A DNA stretch of 39,371 nucleotides from GCA-2715965 sp047608975. Lineage in GTDB: Bacteria > Verrucomicrobiota > Verrucomicrobiia > Limisphaerales > JAYPXF01. The stretch spans positions 1 to 39,371 of the forward strand of contig JBLFYM010000050.1 in the NCBI GenBank assembly GCA_047608975.1, given 5' to 3'. Position numbers and translations under genes: made by a program. The notes beneath the pieces were generated by a model. The model did no database searches and had not been told where the DNA came from. It was given only the letters and a program-made list of their open reading frames with translations. Positions 7,466 through 16,168 of this stretch are shown piece after piece; position 1 is the first letter of the stretch; every line of letters starts with the position of its first letter.

Positions 7466-9334
7466 TTATGGCAATTCAAATTCCTTCAGAAAGCGAGGAT
7501 TACCGCTGAGTGATTCGTCGTCGCCAATTTGCTTCATGCGTCGGGCAACCAAGTCGCGCAGTTCTTTGAGCTGGGCGAAGTGATCGGATGAGGCGGCGAG
7601 GTTGCGTTTTTCGAACGGGTCTTCGGCGACGTTGTAGAGTTCCTCGGCGGGTCGGGAATGGTAGGCGCGGAGGAAGGCGGCGGCTTCCTTGCTGGTCTTC
7701 GCGGCTTCGATCCAGGAGGGCCAGTTGCGGTTGTGGTAGGGAGACTCGGGAGTGACCAGATCCATGTGCGTCGTGTAGTAGAGGTCGGGGCGGAGGTTGC
7801 GGATGTATTTCCAATCGCCGATGCGCAGAGAGCGGATGGGGTAGACGTTCATCTGCTTATCGCCCTTGTGGGTGGCAAAGATACGGTCGCGGTGTTCGTT
7901 GGTTTTCCCGAAGAGGACGGATTTGATGGATCGGCCGTCGATGCCGGGCGGCTTCTTGCCGCCGGCGATGTCGATGAAGGTGGGAATCAGGTCGATCCAA
8001 CTGACCATGGCGTCCGTGGAACTGCCCGCAACGATCTTGCCCGGCCATTTGACGAGCAAGGGCGTGCGGATGCCGGTTTCGTAGAGGGACCATTTGCCGA
8101 AGGGCCAGGCATGGCCGTGATCAGCGGTGTAGAGCATGACGGTATTCTCGTCGCCGAGGTATTTCTTCACCATGGCGCGCATCAGGCCGAGCGTGCGATC
8201 GACGCCTTCCACCGCCTCGACGTAACGCGTCATTTCGCTGCGGGTTTCCGGCGTGTCGAAGGTGCGTTCTGGAACCTTGATCTTGTCGGGTTGGATACGT
8301 CCGTCTTTTGGTTCGGGCCAGGGTCGATGGGGCCATTTGCAGCCGATGAAGGCGAGCACCGGGCGGGTGATATCTTCCCGGTTGGCGAGAAACGCCTCGG
8401 CTCCGGACACGTCCAAGGGCTTGGCAGCGCCCGGGATCAGCCGGACGCCTTTCGTGTAGTAGGGCGCGCGGGCATTGCCGTGAAACACCTTGCCGAGGCA
8501 GATGATGTCATAGCCGAGTTTGTTGAGGCGCGGCAGAAGTGATTGGACGCCGGGCTTCAGCTCGCGTTCGTGATTGCCGACGATGCCGTTGCGATACGGC
8601 ATCAGACCGGTCATCAGCGCCGCGCGACTGGGGGCACAGGCGGGAGACGCGACGTAGGCGCGATGGAAGGTCATTCCCTCATCGGCGAGAGCCTGCATGT
8701 TCGGCGTCTGTAGCCAGTCGGCTCCGTAAGGATTCGAATGGTAGACGCCGTGATCATCGCCGATGACCACGACGATGTTGGGGAGCTTGGACTGCGACAT
8801 TCGCGGCGGCGGCAGCTTGATCGGCACAGTCCCCGGTGACGATTTCCCATTGAACACCACTTCCGCAATTTCGCCGCGATAGCGGAATGGTGTTTGGTAT
8901 TCGCCTACCGGTGTCCCTGGATCCTGACCGACACTCGGACCTTCACCAGGATTCCGCGGTATCAATCCACCGGCACTTCCCTCGGCCACTTCCTTCCTGT
9001 TCAGGAGCAGCAGCATGCCGCCCTTGGCATTCAGGCGCGCTTCCGCAATGAACGGTTTGGCCGGCGCTCTGAGCTTGGACGAAATGGTTTGCGGCTGGTC
9101 GTTTCGCCGAATGGTGAATTTGAGTCGACCGTCTTCAACGAACAGCGAGTAACCATTGCGGATGCCGCCGTGAGCGGCGAGCACGCCATCCGATGATGTT
9201 GGATGTGGCGTTGCCTGCAGGGTGATGGTCAATGGTGTCTTCGCGATGTTGGGTCCTTTAGGCGCCGCCGTGGCGGTATGAATCCCCAAGACACCAAGGA
9301 CACAAAGAAGGGCAGGGAACGGGTGTGTGTTCAT
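7466..9334 (-). CDS. Secreted sulfatase with N-terminal LamG-like domain (heparan N-sulfatase-like)
   Basis: The protein has 622 residues. A signal peptide (to about residue 23) is followed by a beta-sandwich region (about 28-165) with DGVLAAHGGIRNGYSLFV and DGRLKFTIRR strands, resembling a LamG/concanavalin-A-like module. The sulfatase domain starts near 185 (NIVVVIGDDHG, metal-binding Asp pair). It contains the formylglycine motif C233-A-P-S-R and the second metal site TADHGHAWPFGKW. The C-terminal MNVYPIRSLRIGDWKYI phrase fits N-sulfoglucosamine sulfohydrolase-like (SGSH) enzymes, so the substrate may be an N- or O-sulfated glycan; this is inference. Activity needs conversion of C233 to formylglycine by a maturase not encoded here. 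It overlaps the upstream sulfatase gene by four bases (ATGA), showing translational coupling. Confidence 0.93.
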   Translation of the reverse strand: MNTHPFPALLCVLGVLGIHTATAAPKGPNIAKTPLTITLQATPHPTSSDGVLAAHGGIRNGYSLFVEDGRLKFTIRRNDQPQTISSKLRAPAKPFIAEARLNAKGGMLLLLNRKEVAEGSAGGLIPRNPGEGPSVGQDPGTPVGEYQTPFRYRGEIAEVVFNGKSSPGTVPIKLPPPRMSQSKLPNIVVVIGDDHGVYHSNPYGADWLQTPNMQALADEGMTFHRAYVASPACAPSRAALMTGLMPYRNGIVGNHERELKPGVQSLLPRLNKLGYDIICLGKVFHGNARAPYYTKGVRLIPGAAKPLDVSGAEAFLANREDITRPVLAFIGCKWPHRPWPEPKDGRIQPDKIKVPERTFDTPETRSEMTRYVEAVEGVDRTLGLMRAMVKKYLGDENTVMLYTADHGHAWPFGKWSLYETGIRTPLLVKWPGKIVAGSSTDAMVSWIDLIPTFIDIAGGKKPPGIDGRSIKSVLFGKTNEHRDRIFATHKGDKQMNVYPIRSLRIGDWKYIRNLRPDLYYTTHMDLVTPESPYHNRNWPSWIEAAKTSKEAAAFLRAYHSRPAEELYNVAEDPFEKRNLAASSDHFAQLKELRDLVARRMKQIGDDESLSGNPRFLKEFELP

Positions 9335-10824
9335 TTTCTGTTTCGCTTGCGATTGTAAGGAGAGTTCTGGGCGGGACCGACGTTTGCCGCAGCATTCTTT
9401 GGAACGCCTGCAGCAAGCCGAGCCTTGATTTTGGCGAAGGCGGGATCGTTGGCGAGGTTCTTGAATTCGTTGCGGTCCTGCTCAAGGTCGTAGAGTTCCT
9501 CAAAACCGTCGGGATAGCTGATGTAGCGGTATCGCACATCGCTGATTCCATGGGAGGCCACTTTCCCGCTCCGGCCGAATACAAACGAGGTCAGCGAGGT
9601 TCGCCCGTCGATCTGAGGGGGATTCTTCACCTGCTGAGCAAGGGATGCGCCGGTGCACTGCTTCGGTGTGGGGAGGCCGGCCAGGTCGCAGAGCGTCGGA
9701 TAGAGATCGGTGAGGGTCGCCGGCTGACGGGTCTTCGCGCCGTCCTTGGAGATGCCCGGGGCGTGAATGAACAGTGGCGTGCGGGTGGTCTGATCCCAGA
9801 GCGCGAACTTCTCCCAGTTTTCCTTTTCACCGATGTGGAAGCCGTGATCGGTCCAGAGAACGACGATGGTATTCTTCGCCATGGGCGAGGCGTCGAGGCC
9901 GTCGAGGAGACGGCCCAGTTCGTGATCGACGTAGCTGATCGAGGCCAGATAGCCCCGCATCAGATGCTTCCACTGTCTGTTGTCGGTCACCCATTTGTGC
10001 CACCCTTCACGACCGTGGCTGTGGGCGTCGGTCAAGTCATCCTTCAGGTGCGCGGGAAGTTGCACCTCGGATTCGGGATGCAGATCGAACCACTTCTGCG
10101 GCACCTCCCAGGGAATGTGCGGCCGGAACAGGCCCACCGCGAGGAATAGCGGTTTGTCGCCGGGTTGCCGCATCTTCTCGACCGCCCAATCGACCACCGC
10201 TCCGTCGCCCTGATCGGCGCTCAATTCCACCGGAGCCGCGCCGAAGAGATGACTGCCCAGCGGGCGTTTACCAACGAACCCGGCATTCTGATTCCTCTTG
10301 GTAGACTCGGGTCGTGGCCAGTCTGCTGAAATCGGGTCCAATGGATCGCCCCGATACTCGTCCCAGGCATCAGGGTCGTTCTGGGAATCACCAGGGGTCC
10401 ATTGCAAGGTGTGGAAAATCTTTCCGCCGCCGACCGCACGGTAGCCGTGATCGCGAAAGTGCTGCGAGAGCACGATCGCTTTTTCCAAGACCGGAGACTC
10501 ATGTCGCCAACGCGGACCGTGCGCACCAAACAGGTTGCGATAGATGCCCGATTTGATTGGATGAACACCGGTCATCACCGCTACCCGCGAAGGGTGACAG
10601 GCCGGAGCCGCACAATGGGCATTGGCAAAGGTGACCGATCGCTTCGCCAAGCGATCGAAGTTCGGCGTCTTCACGCCGGGATGATTATCCAGCGGCGAGA
10701 TGTAGTCGTTCAGATCATCGACAGAGATGAAGAGGACGTTGGGCTTCTGGCCGGCTGCTTGACCTGATTGAGGCTGCGCCGCGAAGGCAAGGATGCAAAG
10801 GAGGGCATGGAGTTTTGCGTTCAC
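9331..10824 (-). CDS. Secreted sulfatase, iduronate-2-sulfatase-like
   Basis: The protein has 497 residues with a signal peptide cleaved near residue 24. The first metal-binding pair is in LFISVDDLNDY. The formylglycine motif is C76-H-P-S-R followed by VAVMTGVHP. The second metal site is LWTDHGFHIGEKENW with the downstream LWDQTTRTP, which is typical of iduronate-2-sulfatase-like members of the type I sulfatases. It would desulfate a glycan outside the cytoplasm. It is the first gene of a three-gene leftward operon (this sulfatase, the LamG-sulfatase with ATGA overlap, then the propeller). The true substrate cannot be read from the sequence. Confidence 0.93.
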   Translation of the reverse strand: MNAKLHALLCILAFAAQPQSGQAAGQKPNVLFISVDDLNDYISPLDNHPGVKTPNFDRLAKRSVTFANAHCAAPACHPSRVAVMTGVHPIKSGIYRNLFGAHGPRWRHESPVLEKAIVLSQHFRDHGYRAVGGGKIFHTLQWTPGDSQNDPDAWDEYRGDPLDPISADWPRPESTKRNQNAGFVGKRPLGSHLFGAAPVELSADQGDGAVVDWAVEKMRQPGDKPLFLAVGLFRPHIPWEVPQKWFDLHPESEVQLPAHLKDDLTDAHSHGREGWHKWVTDNRQWKHLMRGYLASISYVDHELGRLLDGLDASPMAKNTIVVLWTDHGFHIGEKENWEKFALWDQTTRTPLFIHAPGISKDGAKTRQPATLTDLYPTLCDLAGLPTPKQCTGASLAQQVKNPPQIDGRTSLTSFVFGRSGKVASHGISDVRYRYISYPDGFEELYDLEQDRNEFKNLANDPAFAKIKARLAAGVPKNAAANVGPAQNSPYNRKRNRK

Positions 10825-10932
10825 TATTCGAAGGAGATTTGTTGGACGGTCTTGACGGTGCCGGGAAGCGGTTCGGTATTCAAGATCAGGAAGTGGGCCG
10901 TTGGGGGTAGATTTTTGGGGAATTGGCTATCG

Positions 10933-11508
10933 TCAATCTGCCACAAAAACAGGCTCGGCGTCTCCTGATCTGGTCGAATAGGTGGTTTGCACGAAACCGA
11001 ATTCGTAGGAGTGTGTGCGGAGATGGGTAAGTTCAACGCTCTCCTCAAGTGGACCAAAGAGAGAAATGCCATCCCCCAACAAAATAGGAATCACGGTCAC
11101 GGTGATCTCATTAATCAATCCCTTCGCGAGAAAGCGCCGGATGGTATTGCCGCCGTCGACGTAGACGTGATTCACGCCTTCGCCGGAGAGTCGCTGCAAG
11201 AGCGCGGCTGGCGACTCTGCCGAATGGGTGACGGTATCTGGAATGGATTCCGGAATCGCAATCGGATTGCTGCTCAAGACGATGACCGGCGTTTTCCCAT
11301 AACCCCAACTACCGAAGGAGACCACTTTCTAGAAGGTCTTGCGTCCCATCACCAGCACGTCGATCGAATCCATGAACTTCTTGAAGCCACAGTCCTCTCC
11401 TTTCGAAACCGTGGCGCTCGCCTTATCCAACCAGTCAAGCGAGCCGTCGGCTCGGGCGATGAAGCCATCCAGACTGGTGGCGATGTACACGGATGTCTTC
11501 GGTTTCAT
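10933..11508 (-). pseudogene. DHFR/RibD C-terminal family reductase interrupted by an in-frame amber codon
   Basis: Starting at the ATG at 11508, the frame reads MKPKTSVYIATSLDGFIARA and on to VLVMGRKTF, exactly the N-terminus expected for a dihydrofolate-reductase-like (RibD C-terminal) protein. Codon 60 (11331-11329) is TAG. The frame then continues without shift through KVVSFGSWGYG, VYVDGGNTIRRFL and PILLGDGISLFG to a stop at 10933, for 191 codons in total. In relatives the interrupted position is usually Glu (GAG) or Tyr, so one substitution explains the break. The downstream part could be reinitiated at the GTG at 11325 but would lack the N-terminal NADPH-site strands. Read as a recent pseudogene; a base-call error is the main alternative. 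Confidence 0.85.
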
Positions 11509-11583
11509 GCCTCCGCTTCGCTGGCGAGTCGACGTCTGTCAAGGGGCTTCCCTGATTGGGGCGGCGCGTTCAGAATTGCTAGT

Positions 11584-12009
11584 ATGAATTCCATCTCGGG
11601 CATCGCCGTTGCTGTCGCTGGGGCGATCTTCTTTGCTGGCAATGTTCCCGCTCAAGTTCCTGCGGTTGATCCGGTCGCGGAATCGCTGAAGGGAAAGCTG
11701 AGTTCATCCGTGGCGGTCCTGCTGGAACATCATCGTAAGCAGCGGCGCTACAAGAACGTCGACTTTCCAATGCCCAGACCGGCCTTTGCCAAATTTCGGG
11801 CGGATGTGCAGGGTGAACTGACACGGCGGCTCGGCTTGGAAAAATGGGTGGTCCGAAATCTGGTTGGGAAGGTCAGCCCGGGCGACCTTAGATTCTGCCG
11901 CCACGGGGATCGAGAATTTTACGCGATGAATTGTGAATTGGGAAAATCGGGAATCATAAACGCGGGAGTGTCTCAAAAGCCGGCGGGGCAAGAGTCCCTC
12001 GATCCCTGA
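11584..12009 (+). pseudogene. Truncated secreted hydrolase-like fragment
   Basis: The ATG at 11584 opens a 141-residue frame with a signal peptide (MNSISGIAVAVAGAIFFAG). A helical stretch follows, with FRADVQGELTRRLGLEKW, resembling the N-terminal segment of secreted acetylxylan-esterase/dienelactone-hydrolase-like alpha/beta hydrolases of PVC bacteria (the R-x-x-L-x-x-x-LGL pattern). No nucleophile elbow, Asp or His segment follows: the frame ends at 12009, 30 bp from the end of the convergent gene. The last 40 or so residues lose family character. I read it as a 5' remnant of a longer gene; a short genuine secreted protein is the alternative. Confidence 0.45.
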
Positions 12010-12039
12010 TCAGTATCCCGAAAGAATCACAGATGAGGT

Positions 12040-13893
12040 CTACTTCGGTTCAACGGCGACCACTGTTTGACCGCTCGCAGGAATATCCATGCGGGCTGAA
12101 ACCACCGAGAAACGGCCGTCGTCGCTGGTGACATTGGACTCCAATCGTCCGCCTTTGACGGCGTAGTCGCCCTGCGGCAAAACCCAGGTCACGCGTCCGT
12201 TGGGCCAGGAATCCAGCAGCGAGTTGCTGACAGTCGTGGAAATCCGGCTCTGGGTCCCATCGTTCGACGCGGAATGCGCGAGCTTCAGCGGCGGTTCGGC
12301 GTCGCGGGCAAAAGGAATCGGCTTCGTCGCATGACCGTTGTAGGTCGCGGAAACGACACGGTTGTCCTTGAAGCGCACGACGCGAAAGCTGACCGAGTTG
12401 ACCTTGCCCACGCGCAAGGTCGGGGCGCCGCCAAGTTCATCGACCTTCTGGCCGAGACCATGGCCGTCGTGGATCAGCCGAACCCGATGCCGATCCAGGA
12501 ACTCAATTGGCGCATTGGATTCGAAGGCGTTGATGATCTTCATCTTCGAATCTTGCCGCGCAGCCAGCAGCTTATCAGCCTTGGCAACCGAGCCTTTATC
12601 GAACCAAAGGCGACCGAAGTTCAGAATCGCAAGGTCCGGCCCGAAGTCGATGCGCCCGACCGGATCGCCATACCACTCTTCATGACCATAAAACTGGTGA
12701 TTGCCGAAATTGACGATGTGAGGGATCTCAAGCCGCGCCAGGGCGCCCGAGATGTAGGCGGGATTCACCGCCGTGCTCTGCAACACGAAATCCGCGCCGG
12801 ACAAATTCGCCATCTCCGCGATGCGCCCGAGATACTCGGCCTGATACTGCGCGGAGGTGTCAAGATGCCCAAAGGTGATCAGAACCGGATCGCGCGGCCA
12901 TTCGCGCACGACGTGGACACTGCGCGGGGATCGACAAATCCCTGATCTCCCGCCGCCGGCAATACTCACGCTGAGGTCGTAGAGTCCGGCGGGCATGTCG
13001 GGCGGAAGCCGGGCGACAACCTCGCGGTCGTAGTAGTAGCCGGCGGATTTGTCCTCCTCAAAGGCCAGCTTTCGCGAAATCACCGCCGGCCCCACGCGTC
13101 GAATCAGCGTCACTTCCTCAATCGTCGTTTTGAAGCCAAGAAACCTCGCACGAAACGACTGGCCGGGCTTCCGGATGGCCTGTCGGTTGAGCGCCGGAAA
13201 ACGAAAGCTGGAAATCACGGTCGCCGCGGCGCGGCGCAGAAATAGCGGCGGCGCCTCCGTCGTTTTGCCGGCGCGGATAACGATGTCCTCGGCCATCGCG
13301 GTTTGCCAGCCCGCCGCGATGATCTCCAATGTGTATTTGCCAGGTTTGAGCCCGGTCATCGAACAACAGCCCGTGAGCCAGTTCCTGACCAACGAATCTC
13401 GGACAACCGTGCCGTCCCGACGCAGGACAGCGCGCGCGTCCACGAGAAACGCGTTTGCTTCGCCGTTGAGCTGAAATTCCAAAGCCCCTCGCTCGTCGCT
13501 CCAGGTTCGAAAGCCTTCGACCCGACACGCGGACGCCCCGTCCTTGCCCACGCGATGCACGATCCGTAGCCGATGGGCTCCCGGTTTCAATCCATCGGCA
13601 AGAACGACCTCGCGCGGCGAGACGCGCGGGTGAAGGATCACTGGCTTTCCGCCGTCGACCGTCGCGACCAAATCGCCGAGATTGGGCGGTCCGTAGGCCG
13701 GCACATTGTGGGCGCCCAGCCGGACCGCGATTCCTGTTCCTTTGAATTCAAGGTCCAGAGCCGCGCCATCCTCGCGGGTCGTTAATGCCGAGGCGGCGGC
13801 GTAACGAAAACGGTATTCGTTCCATTGACCGTGTTGGCGAACGGCATCCGCATCGAGCGCGGGAATCCAAAGAAGTAAAAGCAGGGCGTTCAT
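12040..13893 (-). CDS. Secreted multidomain protein with degenerate metallophosphoesterase-like domain
   Basis: The protein has 617 residues and a short signal peptide (MNALLLLLWIPALDADA). Residues about 22-130 form a beta-sandwich like the N-terminal domain of CE2/GDSL esterases (LDLEFKGTGIAVRLG, GLKPGAHRLRI). Residues about 137-220 resemble a carboxypeptidase-regulatory-like module (GLKPGKYTLEIIAAGW). Residues about 225-330 look Ig-like. Residues about 336-500 follow the order of a calcineurin-like phosphoesterase: GHLD (342-345), a GADFVLQST segment where GD-x-x-D is expected, GNHQ with FYG (397-403), and GHGL (477-480) where GHxH is expected. Several metal ligands are therefore missing, so catalysis is doubtful. 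It may be a carbohydrate-binding or scaffold protein. It lies between gene remnants within the sulfatase region; its role is unknown. Confidence 0.75.
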   Translation of the reverse strand: MNALLLLLWIPALDADAVRQHGQWNEYRFRYAAASALTTREDGAALDLEFKGTGIAVRLGAHNVPAYGPPNLGDLVATVDGGKPVILHPRVSPREVVLADGLKPGAHRLRIVHRVGKDGASACRVEGFRTWSDERGALEFQLNGEANAFLVDARAVLRRDGTVVRDSLVRNWLTGCCSMTGLKPGKYTLEIIAAGWQTAMAEDIVIRAGKTTEAPPLFLRRAAATVISSFRFPALNRQAIRKPGQSFRARFLGFKTTIEEVTLIRRVGPAVISRKLAFEEDKSAGYYYDREVVARLPPDMPAGLYDLSVSIAGGGRSGICRSPRSVHVVREWPRDPVLITFGHLDTSAQYQAEYLGRIAEMANLSGADFVLQSTAVNPAYISGALARLEIPHIVNFGNHQFYGHEEWYGDPVGRIDFGPDLAILNFGRLWFDKGSVAKADKLLAARQDSKMKIINAFESNAPIEFLDRHRVRLIHDGHGLGQKVDELGGAPTLRVGKVNSVSFRVVRFKDNRVVSATYNGHATKPIPFARDAEPPLKLAHSASNDGTQSRISTTVSNSLLDSWPNGRVTWVLPQGDYAVKGGRLESNVTSDDGRFSVVSARMDIPASGQTVVAVEPK

Positions 13894-13943
13894 TCTCCCG
13901 CATCGCAGCGAATCGTCGCGTTCACGTCAAGGATCGATGAGGG

Positions 13944-14467
13944 CTACTCCCGCGGCAGTGTGAAAAAGATGCGGAGGTTCTTGGTCTGCCGGGCGGCGGC
14001 GACAATGTCCGGCCGCCCGTCGCCATTGATATCCTCCACCGCGATTTCGCCATTCGAAAGCACAGTCTCCCGCCATTTCATTCCAGCGTTATCCGGCGGC
14101 GTAAACAGCTTGATGCCCGGCCTGCCTCTCGGGTGCATCGCCCGCCAGCCGACGACAATCTGATCCGATCCGATCCAACGCCCAGATAGTCCGCCACAGC
14201 GATCGCATGACCGTCGATCAACTTGTCGTCCAGGACAGCGCTCCGGGCCCAGGCTTGCCCCGCCGTGTCAGGCTGCGTGTAAACGGCGGACTTCACCCCG
14301 TGCATCGGCTCGACCGTGGCGAAGAAGCGGCGACCGCCCGGCAAGCGCCCGTCGCGAATCTCACCGGCCCACTCGCGCGTCAGCTGCTCACCCAGCCACT
14401 GACCGTCAGCCACCGATCGGCCAGTACGCCCATCGGGGACCCATTGCGCTGATCCCCAGAAAGACCA
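13944..14467 (-). pseudogene. C-terminal remnant of an FG-GAP/VCBS-repeat protein, frameshifted
   Basis: Reading leftward from 14467, one frame gives FWGSAQWVPDGRTGRSVADG, then FFATVEPMHG, then GHAIAVADYLGVGSD. The coding similarity then moves to another frame, continuing VVGWRAMHPRGRPGIKLF and ending in AVEDINGDGRPDIVAAARQ. The calcium-loop-like repeat DINGDGRPDIV identifies an FG-GAP/VCBS beta-propeller. The switch occurs at a triplicated GATCC at 14162-14176; removing one 5-bp copy restores GSDQIVVGWR in one frame. Upstream, a TGA at 14470-14468 closes the frame, and no start or signal peptide is visible before the next gene, so the 5' portion is also lost. Confidence 0.8.
14162..14176. 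repeat. Three tandem GATCC copies (frameshift site)
   Basis: GATCC is present three times in a row. Two copies would keep the surrounding pseudogene in frame, so the third is the likely slippage product that broke it. Confidence 0.85.
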
Positions 14468-14535
14468 TCAACGGCCAGATACGTCAGGCGCCTTTTTGTG
14501 TCAGCCGCCAAAGTCATTTCCCGGGCGCGCCCGAT

Positions 14536-16092
14536 TCACTTCGCCAACAGAGGCTCCTGTGATTTGGGAACCCGATCATAGCGCAATTCCCCGCCGATCA
14601 GCCGCATGAGCGTCTTCGATTGCCCCTTCGTGGGCGGGCCGAAAAGATAATCGCTCGGGGACTTCCTGAACTTGGGAAACTGTTTCGCCGTTCGGTCAAA
14701 GATCGCCTGCAATTGCTTCACCACTTCGGGATTCTGTTTGGCGACGTTCCGCGATTCGCTACGATCGGCGCCGAGGTCGAAAAGTTGCATTGGCTTGGGC
14801 CTACCCTCAGTACGTAGGCCGGGGTGCTGGGTGATTTTGGCCTGCTCGAAAGGAGCTATGATCGTGACTCCGTCTGGGCCCCGAGGATCTATGTAGTTCG
14901 CGCGTTGCTCCGGAGTGAAATGGGAATAGAGCTTCGGACCCGGACTGCGGACGTGCAGTTTCCATTTGCCGAGTCGAATCGTGGCGAGGTTCGCGCCCTG
15001 CATTCCAAAGATCGGTCGCAATGATTCGGTCGCCTGCGAATCTTTCAGAAACGGCATCAGATCTCGTCCATCGATGGTGCGATCCTTGGGCAACCGGGCT
15101 CCGGTCAGGCGGCAGATCGTCGGCAGGATATCGATCGAACCGGAGGGGGTATCGTTCACGATGCCGGCAGGAATGATACCCGGCATCCTGGCAATCATCG
15201 GCACGCGCAATCCGCCTTCCCAAGTGCGGGCCTTCATTCCCCGCAACCCGCCGGTGGAACCGCCGAACCACGGCCCGTTGTCGGACAAAAAGAGGACCAG
15301 CGTTTTGCGATCCAGCTTCAGCGCTTTCAGTTTATCCAGCACGCGGCCGACTTCGTGGTCCAACTCGGCAATCGTGTCAGCGTAAAGATTGTCCGGTGTT
15401 TCAGGAGTGTAGAAATCGTCAGACACGGCCAATGGCTTGTGGGGCATCGCGTGGGGGAGATAGACAAAGAAGGGCCGCTCGCGATTGCGCTCAATGAAAT
15501 CGAGAGTCAGGTCCGTGTAGCGCCGAGACAGCGATGCCTGCACGACCGGATATTCGATGACTTCCTCGTTCCGCACGAGTTGCACCGGGAACATGTCATT
15601 GGAATAGAGGATTCCCACATACTCATCGAATCCCTGCGCCCGGGGCAGCCACGGCCGCTGGTGACCGAGATGCCACTTGCCGTAGGCAGCGGTGGCGTAT
15701 CCGCGCTCTTTTAGCAGCTCCGCGATGGTCAGCTCTGATGGCTCCAGTCCAAAGTTTGAGAGGCCGGCGTCTGGGGCGGGATTGCGCACGAGTCCGTGGC
15801 GGAAGGGGTAGCGCCCGGTCAGCAGCGTGGCCCTTGACGGGGCGCAATACGGGGTCGGTACATAGAAGCTGGTCATGCGCGCGCCTTCCGCCGCCATGCG
15901 ATCGAGGTTCGGCGTTTTGAAAGGGGACTTTTCGTAGAAACACCCGAGGTCGCCGTAACCCAGATCGTCGGCGAAGATGATAATTATGTTGGGAGGCTGT
16001 TCCGCCGCGGCGATCGGGTAGGCCAGTGTGCAGTATCCGACGATGAGAATGGCGACACTGAACCTTTTCAGGAGGGTTTTCAAATCAGGCAT
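14536..16092 (-). CDS. Secreted arylsulfatase A-like sulfatase
   Basis: The protein has 518 residues with a hydrophobic signal segment ending near AAAEQ (residue 30). The first metal site is IIIFADDLGYGDLG (about 37-50). The formylglycine motif is C83-A-P-S-R followed by ATLLTGRYPFRHG. Further family signatures are GKWHLGH, HAMPHKP and the second metal site LSDNGPWFGGSTGGLRG with EGGLRVP. This fits arylsulfatase A/GALNS-like type I sulfatases. A GGAGG about 15 bases upstream of the ATG may be a distant ribosome site. The next sulfatase on the same strand ends 76 bp upstream, so the two may be co-transcribed. The preferred sulfated sugar is unknown. Confidence 0.93.
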   Translation of the reverse strand: MPDLKTLLKRFSVAILIVGYCTLAYPIAAAEQPPNIIIIFADDLGYGDLGCFYEKSPFKTPNLDRMAAEGARMTSFYVPTPYCAPSRATLLTGRYPFRHGLVRNPAPDAGLSNFGLEPSELTIAELLKERGYATAAYGKWHLGHQRPWLPRAQGFDEYVGILYSNDMFPVQLVRNEEVIEYPVVQASLSRRYTDLTLDFIERNRERPFFVYLPHAMPHKPLAVSDDFYTPETPDNLYADTIAELDHEVGRVLDKLKALKLDRKTLVLFLSDNGPWFGGSTGGLRGMKARTWEGGLRVPMIARMPGIIPAGIVNDTPSGSIDILPTICRLTGARLPKDRTIDGRDLMPFLKDSQATESLRPIFGMQGANLATIRLGKWKLHVRSPGPKLYSHFTPEQRANYIDPRGPDGVTIIAPFEQAKITQHPGLRTEGRPKPMQLFDLGADRSESRNVAKQNPEVVKQLQAIFDRTAKQFPKFRKSPSDYLFGPPTKGQSKTLMRLIGGELRYDRVPKSQEPLLAK

Positions 16093-16168
16093 GGCTCATT
16101 GATAACCTCCGGTGCGTATTTCTTCCATTCGAGATTGCGCTGGCACGCAGCCCGGATCTGTCGCAGTT

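Noticed and set aside
11329..11331. Pyrrolysine or programmed read-through of the amber codon
   Set aside because: Nothing in the region resembles a pyrrolysine context, and the family position is normally an ordinary residue; a nonsense mutation or sequence error is simpler.
10987..11583. N-terminal extension of the + frame ending at 12009
   Set aside because: This part is antisense to the DHFR-like pseudogene; only the section from 11584 has a signal peptide and protein-like composition.
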